A stretch of 64,000 bases of DNA, taken from Lachnospiraceae bacterium (lineage in GTDB: Bacteria > Bacillota > Clostridia > Lachnospirales > Lachnospiraceae). The translations under genes and the position numbers were made by a program. The stretch covers positions 2,418,001-2,482,000 of the forward strand of contig AP025576.1 of NCBI GenBank assembly GCA_022845955.1, written 5' to 3'. Shown in pieces: positions 44,869 to 55,004 of this stretch. The notes under the pieces were generated by a model. It had not been told where the DNA came from, did no database searches, and saw only the letters and a list, made by a program, of their open reading frames with translations. Within the stretch, counting starts at the first letter, position 1, and every line of letters starts with the position of its first letter.

Positions 44869-45049
44869 ATCGCAGTTAGACAGGTACCCGCGGCTGCCCC
44901 CACTTTTTATCTGCACACGCGGGGAATATTGGCATTGCTTAGGAAAGTGCAGGCATGGTAAAATGAAACAACGTGCAGGCGGGTATGGGCATTTACTGCA
45001 TTGCTGTGAGAAAACGTGGTGCGGCGGGCAAAGGAGGAGGAGCATAGGG

Positions 45050-45730
45050 ATGAAAGAGATTAACAGTTTTCAGGATTTTGTGAAGGAGCTGCGGGAGGCG
45101 GGATTTACGATTGGGGGAGAAAAGGGGGACGGCATTTTTACTTTAAGTGACAGCTTCGGGGAGAAAATCGCCTGGCATACGGAGGATCCGGATACGGATC
45201 CCTGGGAATGGAGAATGCGGGTATTGGATGAATACAGGGATATTGCCTATGGAAAGTTGTTTTTTCATAAAAGCGGATATCTTACAAAAGAATGGTATCC
45301 TTATTTCCTGGCGGTGCGGCGTGGGAAAAGGGAGCTGCAGGAGGAATATGAGGAAGGCAATGTAAGCCTTATGGCAAAGCGGATTTATGATGTGCTGTGT
45401 GAGGAGAAGGAGCTTCCGGTGCATCTGCTGAAGCAGTACGGCGGTTTTTCGGGTGAAGAGAAGTCCGGCTTTGAAAAAGCGGTTACGCAGCTCCAAATGG
45501 ATTTTTATATTTCTATCTGCGGCAGGGCGAGGAAGCGTAACCGGAAGGGGGAGGAATACGGCTGGTCCTCCACGGTTTTCTGCCTGACGGAGAATCTGTT
45601 CGGGGAAGAGGTGTTTCAAAAAGCCGGGAAGCTGTCTTATGAAGAAGCCTTCCGGCAGATAGAAAAGCAGATCTATGCCCGGAATCCCCAGGCGAAAAGC
45701 GCGAAGGTGAAGAAATTTATAACAGGCTGA
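45050..45730 (+). CDS. AlkZ-related protein (winged-helix, tentative)
   Basis: 226 aa from ATG 45050 behind AAAGGAGGAGG; a longer frame to 44963 has no such site. Landmark residues: WHTEDPDTDPWEWRMRVLDE, IAYGKLFFHKSGYLTKEWYPYFLAVRRGKR, then a domain ending KRNRKGEEYGWSSTVFCLTE. The W-E-W, Y-x-K-x-F and EW-x-P-x-F-x-x-x-RR pattern matches proteins usually catalogued as AlkZ-related in Clostridia. I infer a DNA-associated role with low certainty. Transcribed with the EFR1 gene 42 bp downstream. Confidence 0.65.
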   Translation: MKEINSFQDFVKELREAGFTIGGEKGDGIFTLSDSFGEKIAWHTEDPDTDPWEWRMRVLDEYRDIAYGKLFFHKSGYLTKEWYPYFLAVRRGKRELQEEYEEGNVSLMAKRIYDVLCEEKELPVHLLKQYGGFSGEEKSGFEKAVTQLQMDFYISICGRARKRNRKGEEYGWSSTVFCLTENLFGEEVFQKAGKLSYEEAFRQIEKQIYARNPQAKSAKVKKFITG

Positions 45731-45772
45731 CGGGAAGAAAGACGGTGTTTCAAACAGCGGGAGAACGTGTGT

Positions 45773-46588
45773 ATGACAGGGATTTATTTCAGCGGGACAG
45801 GCAATACAAAATTCTGCGCGGAGGAGTTTCTGCGCTGCTATGACGGGAGCGGGCGTGCGGTTTCCATAGAGGATAACCAGGCGGAAACGCTTCTTTTGGA
45901 GGAAGAGGAGATTCTGCTGGCCTATCCGGTCTACGGCAGCGATCTTCCCCGTATCATGAAGGAGTTTCTGGAGAAACAGAAAGAGCACTTTGTCGGAAAA
46001 CGGGTATTTATCCTTGCTACCATGGCGATGTTCAGCGGGGACGGGGCCGGCTGTGCGGCCAGGTTCCTGAAAAAACAGGGGGCAGTCATCCTCGGCGGGC
46101 TGCATGTGATCATGCCGGACTGTATCAGCGATGAGTTGGTGCTGACAAAAACGGATGAAGAAAACAGCCGCATCGTAAAGGCGGCCCGGCAAAAGCTGAA
46201 GCTGGCGGCACAGGCACTGCAGGAGGGAAGGCCGCCCGCCGACGGGCTGGGCTTTGGGGCACGAATGGCCGGGTTCCTGGTGCAGCGTATGTGGTTCGGA
46301 CTTTTAGCCGGCCGTTGCACAGGAAAGCTGAAAATTAACGCGGATACATGTGTGGGCTGCGGAAAATGTGCCGCAGGCTGTCCCATGGAAAACCTGCGGA
46401 TGGAAGAAGGAAAGGCGGAGGCGGGGAAGAACTGTACCCTGTGCTACCGCTGTGTCAACAGGTGCCCGGCACAGGCAATTACCCTGCTGGGGAAGCGGGT
46501 GGTGAAACAGAATGATATTGCAAAGTATGTGACGGGAGATGCGGAAGATTCCGGGAAGGCTTCCTTTCCGTTTGCCGGAAAAGAATAA
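45773..46588 (+). CDS. EFR1-type flavodoxin-ferredoxin
   Basis: 271 aa from ATG 45773 (GGGAG 9 bases upstream). Flavodoxin-like N-terminal half with the FMN loop YFSGTGNTKFCAEE and AYPVYGSDLPRIMKEFL, then a 2[4Fe-4S] ferredoxin domain with CVGCGKCAAGCPMEN and CTLCYRCVNRCPAQAI. Carries electrons between cytoplasmic redox enzymes; the partner is unknown. Confidence 0.9.
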   Translation: MTGIYFSGTGNTKFCAEEFLRCYDGSGRAVSIEDNQAETLLLEEEEILLAYPVYGSDLPRIMKEFLEKQKEHFVGKRVFILATMAMFSGDGAGCAARFLKKQGAVILGGLHVIMPDCISDELVLTKTDEENSRIVKAARQKLKLAAQALQEGRPPADGLGFGARMAGFLVQRMWFGLLAGRCTGKLKINADTCVGCGKCAAGCPMENLRMEEGKAEAGKNCTLCYRCVNRCPAQAITLLGKRVVKQNDIAKYVTGDAEDSGKASFPFAGKE

Positions 46589-46589
46589 C

Positions 46590-46631
46590 AAGAACTGCCT
46601 CCCGGCTGATTCATTCCGGGAGGCAGTTCTT
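46590..46631. terminator. Bidirectional terminator
   Basis: Perfect 16-bp stem AAGAACTGCCTCCCGG / CCGGGAGGCAGTTCTT with a 10-nt loop between convergent genes ending at 46588 and 46700. Confidence 0.85.
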
Positions 46632-46699
46632 ATTGTTAGAATAAAGCGGGCATCAGCCCGGCTTGGCGGAACGATTACGAAACAGGAGACGGATACTTA

Positions 46700-47842
46700 T
46701 TACACCACCTGATACTTCGCCACATAAACCGGGAAGCTGTCCGTGCCTTTCAGTTTCTTATTGGCAGTAATAGTCACATCCTTATCGGATATGATATATT
46801 CCAGATCCGCCCCGGGTTCTATCACGGTATCCTGCATCAGGACACAGTTTTTCACTTTTGCCCCTTTTCCCACCTTCACACCGCGGAAGAGGATACTGTT
46901 TTCCACTTCCCCTTCAATGATACAGCCGTCAGCGGCCATGATATTATTCGCTTTGGCTCCTTCCATGTAGCGGGTAGGGTTGTCGTCACGGATTTTTGTG
47001 TAAATATGGTTGCTTCCGAAAAGCGCATCCAGGTTATCCTCATCCAGAAGCTTCATATTCTCATCAAAGTAGCTTTTCATGCTGCTGATCCGCGCCAGAT
47101 AGCCTTCGAATTTATAGGCCTGCACGTTCATCCGATCCAGCTGCGGCGCTACGATATCCCTTTCAAAATACACGTGGCCCCTGACAAAGGCGGCTCCCAC
47201 CAGGCTGATCAGAAGCTCCCTGTCAATAATATAAATATTCATGGACAGATTCTGGATTCCCGGCGTCTCCGGATTGATCTGGATTTCCTTCACCCGTCCG
47301 TCCTCAATATCCAGCGTATAATAGAGATCCTTGTTCACATCAAAGGGCTTAATCAGTCCTTTTGGTATTTCCTCCTGTGCATAAGCCAGGGTGATATCCG
47401 CCCCGCTTTCGATATGGGCATTCAGCATCGCCTTGAAATCAAAGTTGGCAGCGATATTGGCTTCGGACATAATGACGTATTTTTCCTTCTGATCCTTCAG
47501 GAAATCCAGGATGCTCGCAAGCGCCTCTACACGGCCGTTATAGACCTTTACGGTTTTTTCCGCGAAGGGAGGGACAATGTTCAGCCCGCCGTTTTTCCGG
47601 GTTAAATCCCATGCCCGGCCGGATCCCAGATGATCCATAAGGGAATGATAATTCTTGCGGACGATAACGGAAACATTATCTATCCCGCCGTTCACCATGC
47701 TGGACAGGACAAAATCCACCATCCGGTAACGTCCCGCGAAAGGGATGGAAGCCATCAGGCGCTCCGCAACCAGTTCGGGAACCAGTGAATCATAGCTGTT
47801 TGGGAAAATGATGCCCAGTGCGTTTGCGTTGGAATTTACCAT
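46700..47842 (-). CDS. glgD: Glucose-1-phosphate adenylyltransferase subunit GlgD
   Basis: 380 aa. Resembles GlgC overall ([60 protein letters not shown]) with a left-handed beta-helix C-terminus. The glycine-rich nucleotide motif of GlgC is replaced by [11 protein letters not shown], and the catalytic Gly-Asp region reads [12 protein letters not shown]; so it should be the non-catalytic, regulatory partner, as in other Firmicutes. Overlaps glgC by 7 bp. Confidence 0.95.
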   Translation of the reverse strand: MVNSNANALGIIFPNSYDSLVPELVAERLMASIPFAGRYRMVDFVLSSMVNGGIDNVSVIVRKNYHSLMDHLGSGRAWDLTRKNGGLNIVPPFAEKTVKVYNGRVEALASILDFLKDQKEKYVIMSEANIAANFDFKAMLNAHIESGADITLAYAQEEIPKGLIKPFDVNKDLYYTLDIEDGRVKEIQINPETPGIQNLSMNIYIIDRELLISLVGAAFVRGHVYFERDIVAPQLDRMNVQAYKFEGYLARISSMKSYFDENMKLLDEDNLDALFGSNHIYTKIRDDNPTRYMEGAKANNIMAADGCIIEGEVENSILFRGVKVGKGAKVKNCVLMQDTVIEPGADLEYIISDKDVTITANKKLKGTDSFPVYVAKYQVV

Positions 47843-49044
47843 TCTTCTTCACCATCCTTTACATTATGTTCAACCATGGCGTCAGGGCCGATCACAGCTC
47901 CGTCACCGATATACACGCCGGATCCCACGGTAGCAACGCCCGCGGATTCATCCCGGGGCATGGCTCCCACTCTGGCGTTTTCACCGATAACCACATTTTC
48001 CGCAATGATACAGTGTTCCGCAACGGCACCGGCTTTGATGACGGTTCCGCCCATGATGACGGCGTCCTCCACCCTGGCCCCGGGTTCCACGATAACGCCG
48101 GCAAATAAAACTGAATGCTTCACATGGCCGCCGATACGGCAGCCGTCCGTGATCATGGAGTTCTCCACCACGGCTTGGGATGAAATTTTGTGACCGGTCA
48201 TACCGCTGTTCCGGCTGTAGATTTTCCAGTCGTCATCAAACAGATTAATTCCGCTGTGCTCCGGATCCAGGACCTCCATATTCGCTTCCCATAAAGAGGA
48301 GATAGTCCCCACATCCTTCCAATAGCCGCTGAAATGATAGGCATACATTTCCCTTCCGTCCCTCAGCAGGCTGGGAATGATATTGTTGCCGAAGTCGTTT
48401 TCGGAATTCGGATCCGCTTCATCCTCCATCAGGTACTTTTTGAGAACGTCCCAATTGAAAATATAGATACCCATGGAAGCCAGGTTGGATTTGGGATTTT
48501 TGGGCTTTTCCTGGAACTCGGTGATCTTGTCGTTCCCGTCGGCGACCATCAGGCCGAAGCGGGAGGCCTCCTCCCAGGGAACTTCCATTACAGCCACGCT
48601 GAATTCCGCACCCTTTTCCTTATGGAACCGTAAGAAGTCGCTGTAATCCTGCTTGCAGATCTGGTCGCCGGAAAGGATGATGACATATTCCGGATTGTAG
48701 CGCTCGATAAATGGGATATTCTGATAAATAGCGTTTGCGGTACCCTTATACCAGTCGGATCCGGAAGCCTTCTGATAAGGCGGCAGGATATGTACCCCGC
48801 CGTGAAGACGATCCAGATCCCAGGGCTGTCCGTTGCCGATGTACTCATTGAGTACCATGGGCTGGTACTGGGTTAAAATACCCACCGTATCAATCCCGGA
48901 GTTAACGCAGTTGGACAGCGGAAAATCGATGATGCGGTATTTTCCGCCAAAAGGAACGGCAGGTTTAGCCAGTTTTTGCGTCAGGGCATATAATCGGGAG
49001 CCCTGCCCGCCGGCAAGAAGCATTGCAATCATTTCTTTTGCCAT
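47836..49044 (-). CDS. glgC: Glucose-1-phosphate adenylyltransferase GlgC
   Basis: 402 aa from ATG 49044 (GGGGGAA upstream). Makes ADP-glucose from glucose-1-phosphate and ATP, the committed step of glycogen synthesis. Nucleotide motif [14 protein letters not shown], substrate region [25 protein letters not shown], catalytic Asp in [12 protein letters not shown], and the [20 protein letters not shown] sugar-phosphate loop; beta-helix C-terminus. Forms a complex with GlgD. No glycogen synthase gene is in the window. Confidence 0.96.
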   Translation of the reverse strand: MAKEMIAMLLAGGQGSRLYALTQKLAKPAVPFGGKYRIIDFPLSNCVNSGIDTVGILTQYQPMVLNEYIGNGQPWDLDRLHGGVHILPPYQKASGSDWYKGTANAIYQNIPFIERYNPEYVIILSGDQICKQDYSDFLRFHKEKGAEFSVAVMEVPWEEASRFGLMVADGNDKITEFQEKPKNPKSNLASMGIYIFNWDVLKKYLMEDEADPNSENDFGNNIIPSLLRDGREMYAYHFSGYWKDVGTISSLWEANMEVLDPEHSGINLFDDDWKIYSRNSGMTGHKISSQAVVENSMITDGCRIGGHVKHSVLFAGVIVEPGARVEDAVIMGGTVIKAGAVAEHCIIAENVVIGENARVGAMPRDESAGVATVGSGVYIGDGAVIGPDAMVEHNVKDGEEEW

Positions 49045-49164
49045 ATGTGATTCCCCCTGTTTGTATGTTATGGTAAAAGTGTACCACAAAATGGAAAATT
49101 AGGACAGCCTTTTGTGCATAACAATCAAAAAAACTTTTGGCTTTAGGTAACCGCTCCGATTTTT

Positions 49165-50400
49165 TTACAGCCTTTCCGCTATATTTTTATTCCACAGGGC
49201 CACAAGCATGGAGAGGGCGGCTGTTGCGGCAAAGATGACCCACAGCCGGTGGGGCAGCCGTTCCAGAAGAAACCCGTATATCATCTGTCCGGCAGGCTGG
49301 GCGCAGGTGGACAGCGCGATGACCCAGGCAATGACTTTTCCGATCAGCGCGGTAGGGGTGGTGAGCTGGATATAGGACATGATCTGAATGGTGTACAGGG
49401 AGGCGAAGGCCATGATGATCAGGCCCGAAACCGCTATGACCGAATAGGCGGCATAAACCGGTATGCCTTCCTGAAGGACAGCCCCCATGGGAAGCAGCAG
49501 AAGGGAAGAAACAAACAGGAGCTTCCAGCTGCCCTGTATATTCAGTTTTTTGCTGAAGATCCCTGCGGCCATCCCGCCTGCAAGTCCGCCGCCAGCCATA
49601 GCGGCCTGCAGAAAACCGTACATTTCAGAGGCATTTCCCCGGGGGAAGGAAAGCACCTGCATAACGATCACCGGCAGGCTGATGATCATGAGGGCGGAAA
49701 GGAACAGATTTACAGCGGCACAGCATAAGGTAAGCTTGCCGATTTGCTTCTTTTCACGGGTGATAAACAGGATGCTGTCTTTTACATCTCCGGTAAGCTC
49801 CCGGAAAAGGGAACAGGTGCGCTCCTTCCGGGTGAAGGGGATATGGATGAATAGTTCCATGACGGCGGAAAGGAAAAAGCAGCCGGCGCATACATAAAGG
49901 ATCGGGGTGATACCCCAAAGGCCATAGGCGATTCCGCCCAGGGCGGGACCCAGGAGGCCTGACAGGGAGGAAATCATATTGATGAGGGCGTTGGCAGGCA
50001 TAATGGCTTCTTCCGTTACCAGCAAAGGGATGCTGGACTGTACGGAAGGCTGGTAAGCCCCGGAAATGCCGTACAATAAAAACAGCAGGACAAGGATGAG
50101 TCCGATCAGGCTCACCCGGCCGGAAAGGAGCAGGAAAGCGAGAACCAGCCCGGCTGTAAAGAAATCCAGGACTACCATGATATTCCTTTTGTTAACGCGG
50201 TCGGCAATCAGCCCGCCCACAGGAGACATGATCACAAGCGGCAGGAAGGACAAGCCGGATACAATCCCCAGCAGAGAAGGGGACTGGGTGACGGTTAGCA
50301 GGTGCAGGGGCAGGGCAAAGCGGATGACCGCATTTCCGAACAGGGAAATGATCTGCCCTATCATCACGAGATAAAAATCTTTGGAAAATCCTTTTTTCAT
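49165..50400 (-). CDS. MFS drug-type efflux transporter
   Basis: 411 aa with 12 predicted spans. Starts KDFYLVMIGQIISLFGNAVIRFALPLHLL and keeps the motif-A loop GGLIADRVNKRNIMV, as in MefA/macrolide-type MFS exporters. ATGA overlap with the preceding permease gene places it third in a TetR-controlled ABC-ABC-MFS operon. Confidence 0.9.
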   Translation of the reverse strand: MKKGFSKDFYLVMIGQIISLFGNAVIRFALPLHLLTVTQSPSLLGIVSGLSFLPLVIMSPVGGLIADRVNKRNIMVVLDFFTAGLVLAFLLLSGRVSLIGLILVLLFLLYGISGAYQPSVQSSIPLLVTEEAIMPANALINMISSLSGLLGPALGGIAYGLWGITPILYVCAGCFFLSAVMELFIHIPFTRKERTCSLFRELTGDVKDSILFITREKKQIGKLTLCCAAVNLFLSALMIISLPVIVMQVLSFPRGNASEMYGFLQAAMAGGGLAGGMAAGIFSKKLNIQGSWKLLFVSSLLLLPMGAVLQEGIPVYAAYSVIAVSGLIIMAFASLYTIQIMSYIQLTTPTALIGKVIAWVIALSTCAQPAGQMIYGFLLERLPHRLWVIFAATAALSMLVALWNKNIAERL

Positions 50401-51104
50401 AAAACCTCCATAACGGTAACTTTAGCTGACAGTTTGCGGTAAACAAATAAAAATACAAGGCCCATGATCAGGGTAAAGGCCAGAAGGCTGAAACCGCCGT
50501 ACATACCTGCGGCCGCCATATTGGTCATGGGAGCGATGAGGATGAGCGCCGCTGCAATGACGGCGGTGGAGGATTTCCTCCGGAAACCGAACCATACGGC
50601 AACCAGGCAGATGCAGGATGCGAGCAGGGCAATGCTGAAGCTGACCAGAAAAAGATAGCCCAGATCAGCCGGGAGGAAGGCTTCCGGAAGTCCATGGAAC
50701 ATAGTGGAAAAAAACAGGGCGGTTGAAACCGACAGAAGGTTGCTCAGAAAGGTCCCCGCTGCGGTAAAAAGGAAAATAAGGGCTGTTTTGGCGGCGAAAA
50801 GCTGTCTGCGGCTGACCGGCCAGGAAAAGACCAGAAGCCTTTTTTTACCCAGGAATTCATCCAGGATGACTTTGGAACTCAAAACGGCTCCCAGCATGGC
50901 ATAAGAAAAAAGGGTGACGCAGGATACCAGAAGGATCAGCGAGCGCCAGCCGGAGGTGAATTCCCGATCCGCCGCCCCTCGTTCCGATTCCGGAAGGAAG
51001 CAGAAAAGCAAGGCGATGAATATACCCAGCGCCAGCAGGCCCAGGGCTGTGCCCAGATAGGGAGCCGGATTGATTTTTTTCCATTCAAGACGTAACAGTT
51101 TCAT
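50397..51104 (-). CDS. ABC-2 type permease subunit
   Basis: 235 aa, six predicted spans, first residues MKLLRLEWKKINPAPYLGTALGLLALGIFIALLF, typical of small peptide/drug-resistance permeases. Overlaps both neighbours by 4 bp. Confidence 0.85.
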   Translation of the reverse strand: MKLLRLEWKKINPAPYLGTALGLLALGIFIALLFCFLPESERGAADREFTSGWRSLILLVSCVTLFSYAMLGAVLSSKVILDEFLGKKRLLVFSWPVSRRQLFAAKTALIFLFTAAGTFLSNLLSVSTALFFSTMFHGLPEAFLPADLGYLFLVSFSIALLASCICLVAVWFGFRRKSSTAVIAAALILIAPMTNMAAAGMYGGFSLLAFTLIMGLVFLFVYRKLSAKVTVMEVL

Positions 51105-51823
51105 TCCATGTCTCCTTTCATGGCAGCAAGCACTTCCTGCTCAAACTGCTCTTTACGGTTTCCCGGGTACTCTTCCATGACGAATTCTTTTTGGATCCGG
51201 CGGCCTGACAGGATACCTACGGTGTCGGCCATGGCGGAGATATCACTGAGGATATGGCTGGAAATCAACAGGGATTTCCCTTCCCCCGCCAGGCGGACAA
51301 AAAGGGAACGAAGTTCCTGGACACCCAGGGGATCCAGGCCGTTCATGGGTTCATCCAGAAGGAGGACGCGGGGATTGTGCAGCAGGGCACGGGCGATGGC
51401 AAGGCGCTGGCGCATACCGTAAGAAAAAGCGGAAACCGGTTTTTCCCGGATGCCTTCCAGGCCCACCTCCTGTAATACTCTGTTGATATCGCCTGTCTCC
51501 TGCGTAGGGTCCTGCTTCATATAAGCCTGCTGCAGCTTAAGGTTGTCTACGGCGGATAGATGCTCGTAGAATACCGGCATATCGATCAGGCTTCCCACCG
51601 TATGCTGGATAGATTCCCGGTTTTCCCAGACGGGTTTTCCCTGGATCCGTACTTCACCGATGTCGGGACAGAGAAAACCGGCTGACAGCTTCAGAAGGGT
51701 GGACTTGCCTGCGCCGTTTCTGCCGGCCAGGGCATAGATGGAGCCGTCTGGGACGGTGAGGGAACAGCCTTCCAGCACAGGTGCGGATGAATAGGCTTTG
51801 CTTATGTTCGTAATCGTTATCAT
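51101..51823 (-). CDS. ABC transporter ATPase
   Basis: 240 aa. Walker A ALAGRNGAGKSTLLKLSAG, signature FSYGMRQRLAIARALL, Walker B VLLLDEPMNGLDPLG, His switch ISSHILSDISAM. First gene of the TetR-controlled operon; GGAGG 6 bp before the start. Confidence 0.94.
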   Translation of the reverse strand: MITITNISKAYSSAPVLEGCSLTVPDGSIYALAGRNGAGKSTLLKLSAGFLCPDIGEVRIQGKPVWENRESIQHTVGSLIDMPVFYEHLSAVDNLKLQQAYMKQDPTQETGDINRVLQEVGLEGIREKPVSAFSYGMRQRLAIARALLHNPRVLLLDEPMNGLDPLGVQELRSLFVRLAGEGKSLLISSHILSDISAMADTVGILSGRRIQKEFVMEEYPGNRKEQFEQEVLAAMKGDME

Positions 51824-51842
51824 AGATTCCTCCTTATTTTTA

Positions 51843-51859
51843 ATACCAACCGTTGGTAT
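51843..51859. promoter_or_regulatory. TetR operator at the efflux operon promoter
   Basis: Perfect 17-bp palindrome ATACCAACCGTTGGTAT, placed just after a TATACA -10-like hexamer on the minus strand and 20 bp before the ATPase ATG. The same half-site type recurs upstream of the tetR gene. Confidence 0.8.
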
Positions 51860-51913
51860 GTATAATTGTAAAAATAAGCTGCTCGCAAAGAGCAGTTATT
51901 TTTAAGGCTAAAG

Positions 51914-52576
51914 TTACCGGCGATCCTGGTTTTCCTGGTAGAGCGCCGCATATCTTTCCAGGGGTACAAACATTGCATCATCGATAATATCAAGACCGAA
52001 TCCCCGGAGCATATGCTGGAAAAATTTCATTTTACGGATGAGTTCCGGGGCGTCGGAATGGTATACCAGGGGATTCAGCCAAAGGTTGCCGATGAGCATG
52101 AGCACTTCGGCCATTTCCCTGGGGTAGTCGGTCTGGATCGAACCGTCCGCGATTCCCTCTTCCAGTATGGGCTGGATCATGGCCGGCGCTTCCTGCTGTA
52201 CGGAATTGCGCAGGTACAGGGCCAGAAGCTGGGGGTTATTCAGCATATCGGGAGCTGCGGCAAACAGCTCCTCCTGGGCGGAAGAATAGATGGAAGCCTG
52301 AAATATCATCCGCAGCTTTTCCAGACCGTTGCGATCCGTCCTGCGGGCAATAGCATACATACTGTCCGTTGCACCGGCGTAGAGCTTATCCGCAACAGCA
52401 TTCATGATCTCCTCCTTGGATTTGAAATGATGGTAAATGGCCCCTTTGCTCAAACCTCCCAGATGATTGATGATATCCTGGATGGAGGTCTGTTCGTAGC
52501 CTTTTTCCACAAACAGCCTTGAGGCTGTATCGATAATCAGATTGCGGGTTTCTTCCGGATATTTATTTCTTGCCAT
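51914..52576 (-). CDS. TetR/AcrR family regulator
   Basis: 220 aa. N-terminal helix-turn-helix TRNLIIDTASRLFVEKGYEQTSIQDIINHLGGLSKGAIYHHFKSKEEIM; C-terminal ligand domain all-helical. Ends 90 bp before the efflux operon start on the same strand. Operator palindromes at 51843 and 52638-52681 imply repression of both itself and the efflux operon. Confidence 0.93.
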   Translation of the reverse strand: MARNKYPEETRNLIIDTASRLFVEKGYEQTSIQDIINHLGGLSKGAIYHHFKSKEEIMNAVADKLYAGATDSMYAIARRTDRNGLEKLRMIFQASIYSSAQEELFAAAPDMLNNPQLLALYLRNSVQQEAPAMIQPILEEGIADGSIQTDYPREMAEVLMLIGNLWLNPLVYHSDAPELIRKMKFFQHMLRGFGLDIIDDAMFVPLERYAALYQENQDRR

Positions 52577-52637
52577 AAGAGCCTCCCTTTTTCACGGGAC
52601 TTCTGTATTCGGAACCTTTTTTTGTTTTCTGCTACAT

Positions 52638-52686
52638 ACATACTGTTGGTAGGTCTTATTATACATACTGATGGTATGTATGTCAA
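52638..52686 (-). promoter_or_regulatory. Autoregulated tetR promoter with two operators
   Basis: On the minus strand TTGACA (52681-52686), 17 bp, TATAAT (52658-52663): a full consensus promoter. Its spacer is part of the palindrome ATACATAC-N5-GTATGTAT (52661-52681). A second, less perfect site ACATACTGTTGGTAGGT (52638-52654) lies just downstream of the -10. Confidence 0.85.
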
Positions 52687-52814
52687 TACCTGTTTTTTCC
52701 TGCTGTTTTCTGAGGTATCGTTACCAATTACAGTAAGGGTATGTTATAATCTATAGAAGGGCTTCCGGGGGCCGCTGCAGGCTCCGGATGATTACAAGGG
52801 GGAGAAACAGAACA

Positions 52815-54053
52815 TTGGAGAGCAGGGAACATAAGAAAAGAATTAACAGAGTGGATGTGCAGGTCTTTATTATGACCATAGTGATAGTGGTTATTTCCTG
52901 CAGCCTGATATTCCTGATTAATTACGGGCTGTCTTATAACAGCATGATCGAGGATCTGAAACACAGGGCGTCCAATATCCATGATTATCTGGAAAAATAT
53001 CTGGATGCGGAGATGTTTTATGAATTAAATGAAAAAGCGGATGACGAATCGGATTTGTATCAGAATTCCCGCCGAAGGCTTGAGAACGCCCGGAATGCGG
53101 CAGGGGTACGTTACCTATATACCGCCAAGGTGACGGAAAAGGGCCAGTTTATTTATCTGGTGGACGGGCTTCCTGTGGACAGTGCAGATTTCCGTTATGT
53201 GGGGGATGCCATGGAAGCGGAATGTATTCCCGATATGAAGCGGGCTGTTGCGGGGGAAACGGTATTTCCCGATGAAATCAATAAAACGACCTGGGGGCCG
53301 GTATTTATCTCGTATTTTCCCATGCATGACGGGGATAAGGTAATCGGCGTTCTGGGAATAGAATTTGATGCCACCAGCCAATATAACACATACCGCCTTA
53401 TGAAGATAACGACGCCTGTGGTCCTTCTTTTGTCCTGTATGGCAGCGGCCGTTATCGCTGTTCTGATGTTCCGCCGGATATCCAATCCTTTATATAAGGA
53501 TCTATCCAACACGGACATGCTGACCGGCCTGAAAAACCGGAATGCGTTTGAGGTGGATCTCCATAACTGGGATCAGCATGCGGATAAAGCCGGCCTTGCT
53601 ATCCTTTCCTTTGATTTGGATCATCTGAAGGATGTGAACGACCAATACGGCCATGCCAGGGGGGATGCGTATCTGATTCTCGGCAGTTCCGTCATAGAAG
53701 AAGCCCTCTATGGAAAATGTGTGCTATACCGTATCGGCGGAGATGAGTTCGTGGCGGTAATACAGAATGGAAAGCCGGAGGAGGTGGAGGGGATGCTCCG
53801 GGAAATCCGGGTTATGGCGGAACAGGAGAGCCGGAACCAGGGATTTGAGGTGAGCATTTCCGCGGGCTACGCCTTCTATGACTCCCGGCAGGATAAGACG
53901 CTGGCCGATACGCTCAGGCGTTCCGATGCGTGTATGTACCGGACGAAAAGAAGCCGATGGAATGAGAAAACGGATAATGCGGACGGGAAAAAGGCCGATG
54001 AAGCCGGCGGGGAAGGAGGCGTATTTGGAAAAGATAGCGGATATTATAAATGA
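52815..54053 (+). CDS. Diguanylate cyclase with extracellular sensor
   Basis: 412 aa from TTG 52815 (GGGGGAGA about 10 bases upstream); ATG 52788 gives 421 aa but lacks a ribosome binding site. Membrane span ~20-42, extracellular Cache-like domain ~45-195 (YLYTAKVTEKGQFIYLVDG, FPMHDGDKVIGVLGIEFD), second span, then a GGDEF domain (DMLTGLKNRNAFEVDL, FDLDHLKDVNDQYGHARGD, RIGGDEFVAVI). Catalytic residues are intact and no RxxD inhibitory site is seen, so it should make c-di-GMP without that product feedback. Confidence 0.93.
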   Translation: MESREHKKRINRVDVQVFIMTIVIVVISCSLIFLINYGLSYNSMIEDLKHRASNIHDYLEKYLDAEMFYELNEKADDESDLYQNSRRRLENARNAAGVRYLYTAKVTEKGQFIYLVDGLPVDSADFRYVGDAMEAECIPDMKRAVAGETVFPDEINKTTWGPVFISYFPMHDGDKVIGVLGIEFDATSQYNTYRLMKITTPVVLLLSCMAAAVIAVLMFRRISNPLYKDLSNTDMLTGLKNRNAFEVDLHNWDQHADKAGLAILSFDLDHLKDVNDQYGHARGDAYLILGSSVIEEALYGKCVLYRIGGDEFVAVIQNGKPEEVEGMLREIRVMAEQESRNQGFEVSISAGYAFYDSRQDKTLADTLRRSDACMYRTKRSRWNEKTDNADGKKADEAGGEGGVFGKDSGYYK

Positions 54054-54972
54054 AAACTATGACAGGCATGTGAAACAGGTGCTGTTTTACAGGGACGGAG
54101 GAAGCCTGTCCTATACTGTGGAAACGGACAGAGGCACCTGTTTTCTGCGTATTGTCCGTCCCCAGCTGATGGATACGGCGCTGCAGGCCGTTGAGATACA
54201 GCTCTTTCTGATGCAAAAGAAGTTCCCCGTACCGCAGATTATATCCACGGCAAAAGGGGAGCCTTACCTACGGCAGGAGGAGAAAGGAAAGCCCTGTCTG
54301 TATATCCTCTATGAATATATCGAAGGCGGGGATCCGTCACCGGAGGACATGGAACAGGCGGGAGAGCTTACCGGCCGGCTTCATCAATGTATGGAGACGT
54401 ATGGAGGAACGCTGCACGAACGGGATAAGTATTACTTCATTGACCGTTACCTGGACATTCTCCGTAAGAAGAAGTATCCCCGTGCGGATGCCTTTGAGGA
54501 CTATGGGAATGCTGTCTGGGAAAAGGTTAAGCAGCTTCCCTGCGGCTATTGCCATGGTGATTTATACAGAAATAATATTTATAAAGCCAGTACCGGAGAG
54601 CTTTATATCCTGGACTTCGATACCTCCTGCAGAGCTTTTCCCGTATACGACATCGCATTATTTTGTAACGAAACGGATTATTTTACCTTCCGGGAGGATG
54701 CCATGGGGAAAACGGCGGACATGCTGGAACGGTTTCTGAAGGGTTATCAAAGGTACAAACGCGTGAGCCGGGAAGAGCAGGAAGCGGTATATGATCTGCT
54801 GGCCGTATATCATTTCCAGCTTCAGGCCACCATTATTGAAATTTACGGGCCGGACTGCGTTGACGATGCGTTCCTGGACAACCAGCTGGACTGGCTGCTG
54901 CGATGGAGGGCGCAATGGGATGCCCGGCGGGGACAGCGGACGGAAAACGAAGAGAAACAGGTACATTCATAA
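54025..54972 (+). CDS. APH-fold phosphotransferase (aminoglycoside phosphotransferase family)
   Basis: 315 aa from TTG 54025, which has AAGGAGG 5 bases upstream; ATG 53998 is an alternative. The start lies inside the diguanylate cyclase gene (29 bp overlap). Kinase-like motifs: catalytic loop GYCHGDLYRNNIY, metal-binding Asp in YILDFDTSCRAFPVYDIA. Members phosphorylate small alcohols or amines such as choline, homoserine or aminoglycosides; substrate here is unknown. Confidence 0.85.
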   Translation: MEKIADIINENYDRHVKQVLFYRDGGSLSYTVETDRGTCFLRIVRPQLMDTALQAVEIQLFLMQKKFPVPQIISTAKGEPYLRQEEKGKPCLYILYEYIEGGDPSPEDMEQAGELTGRLHQCMETYGGTLHERDKYYFIDRYLDILRKKKYPRADAFEDYGNAVWEKVKQLPCGYCHGDLYRNNIYKASTGELYILDFDTSCRAFPVYDIALFCNETDYFTFREDAMGKTADMLERFLKGYQRYKRVSREEQEAVYDLLAVYHFQLQATIIEIYGPDCVDDAFLDNQLDWLLRWRAQWDARRGQRTENEEKQVHS

Positions 54973-55004
54973 AAGAAAAAAGATAAGAAAAAGGAGCAAG
55001 CGTC

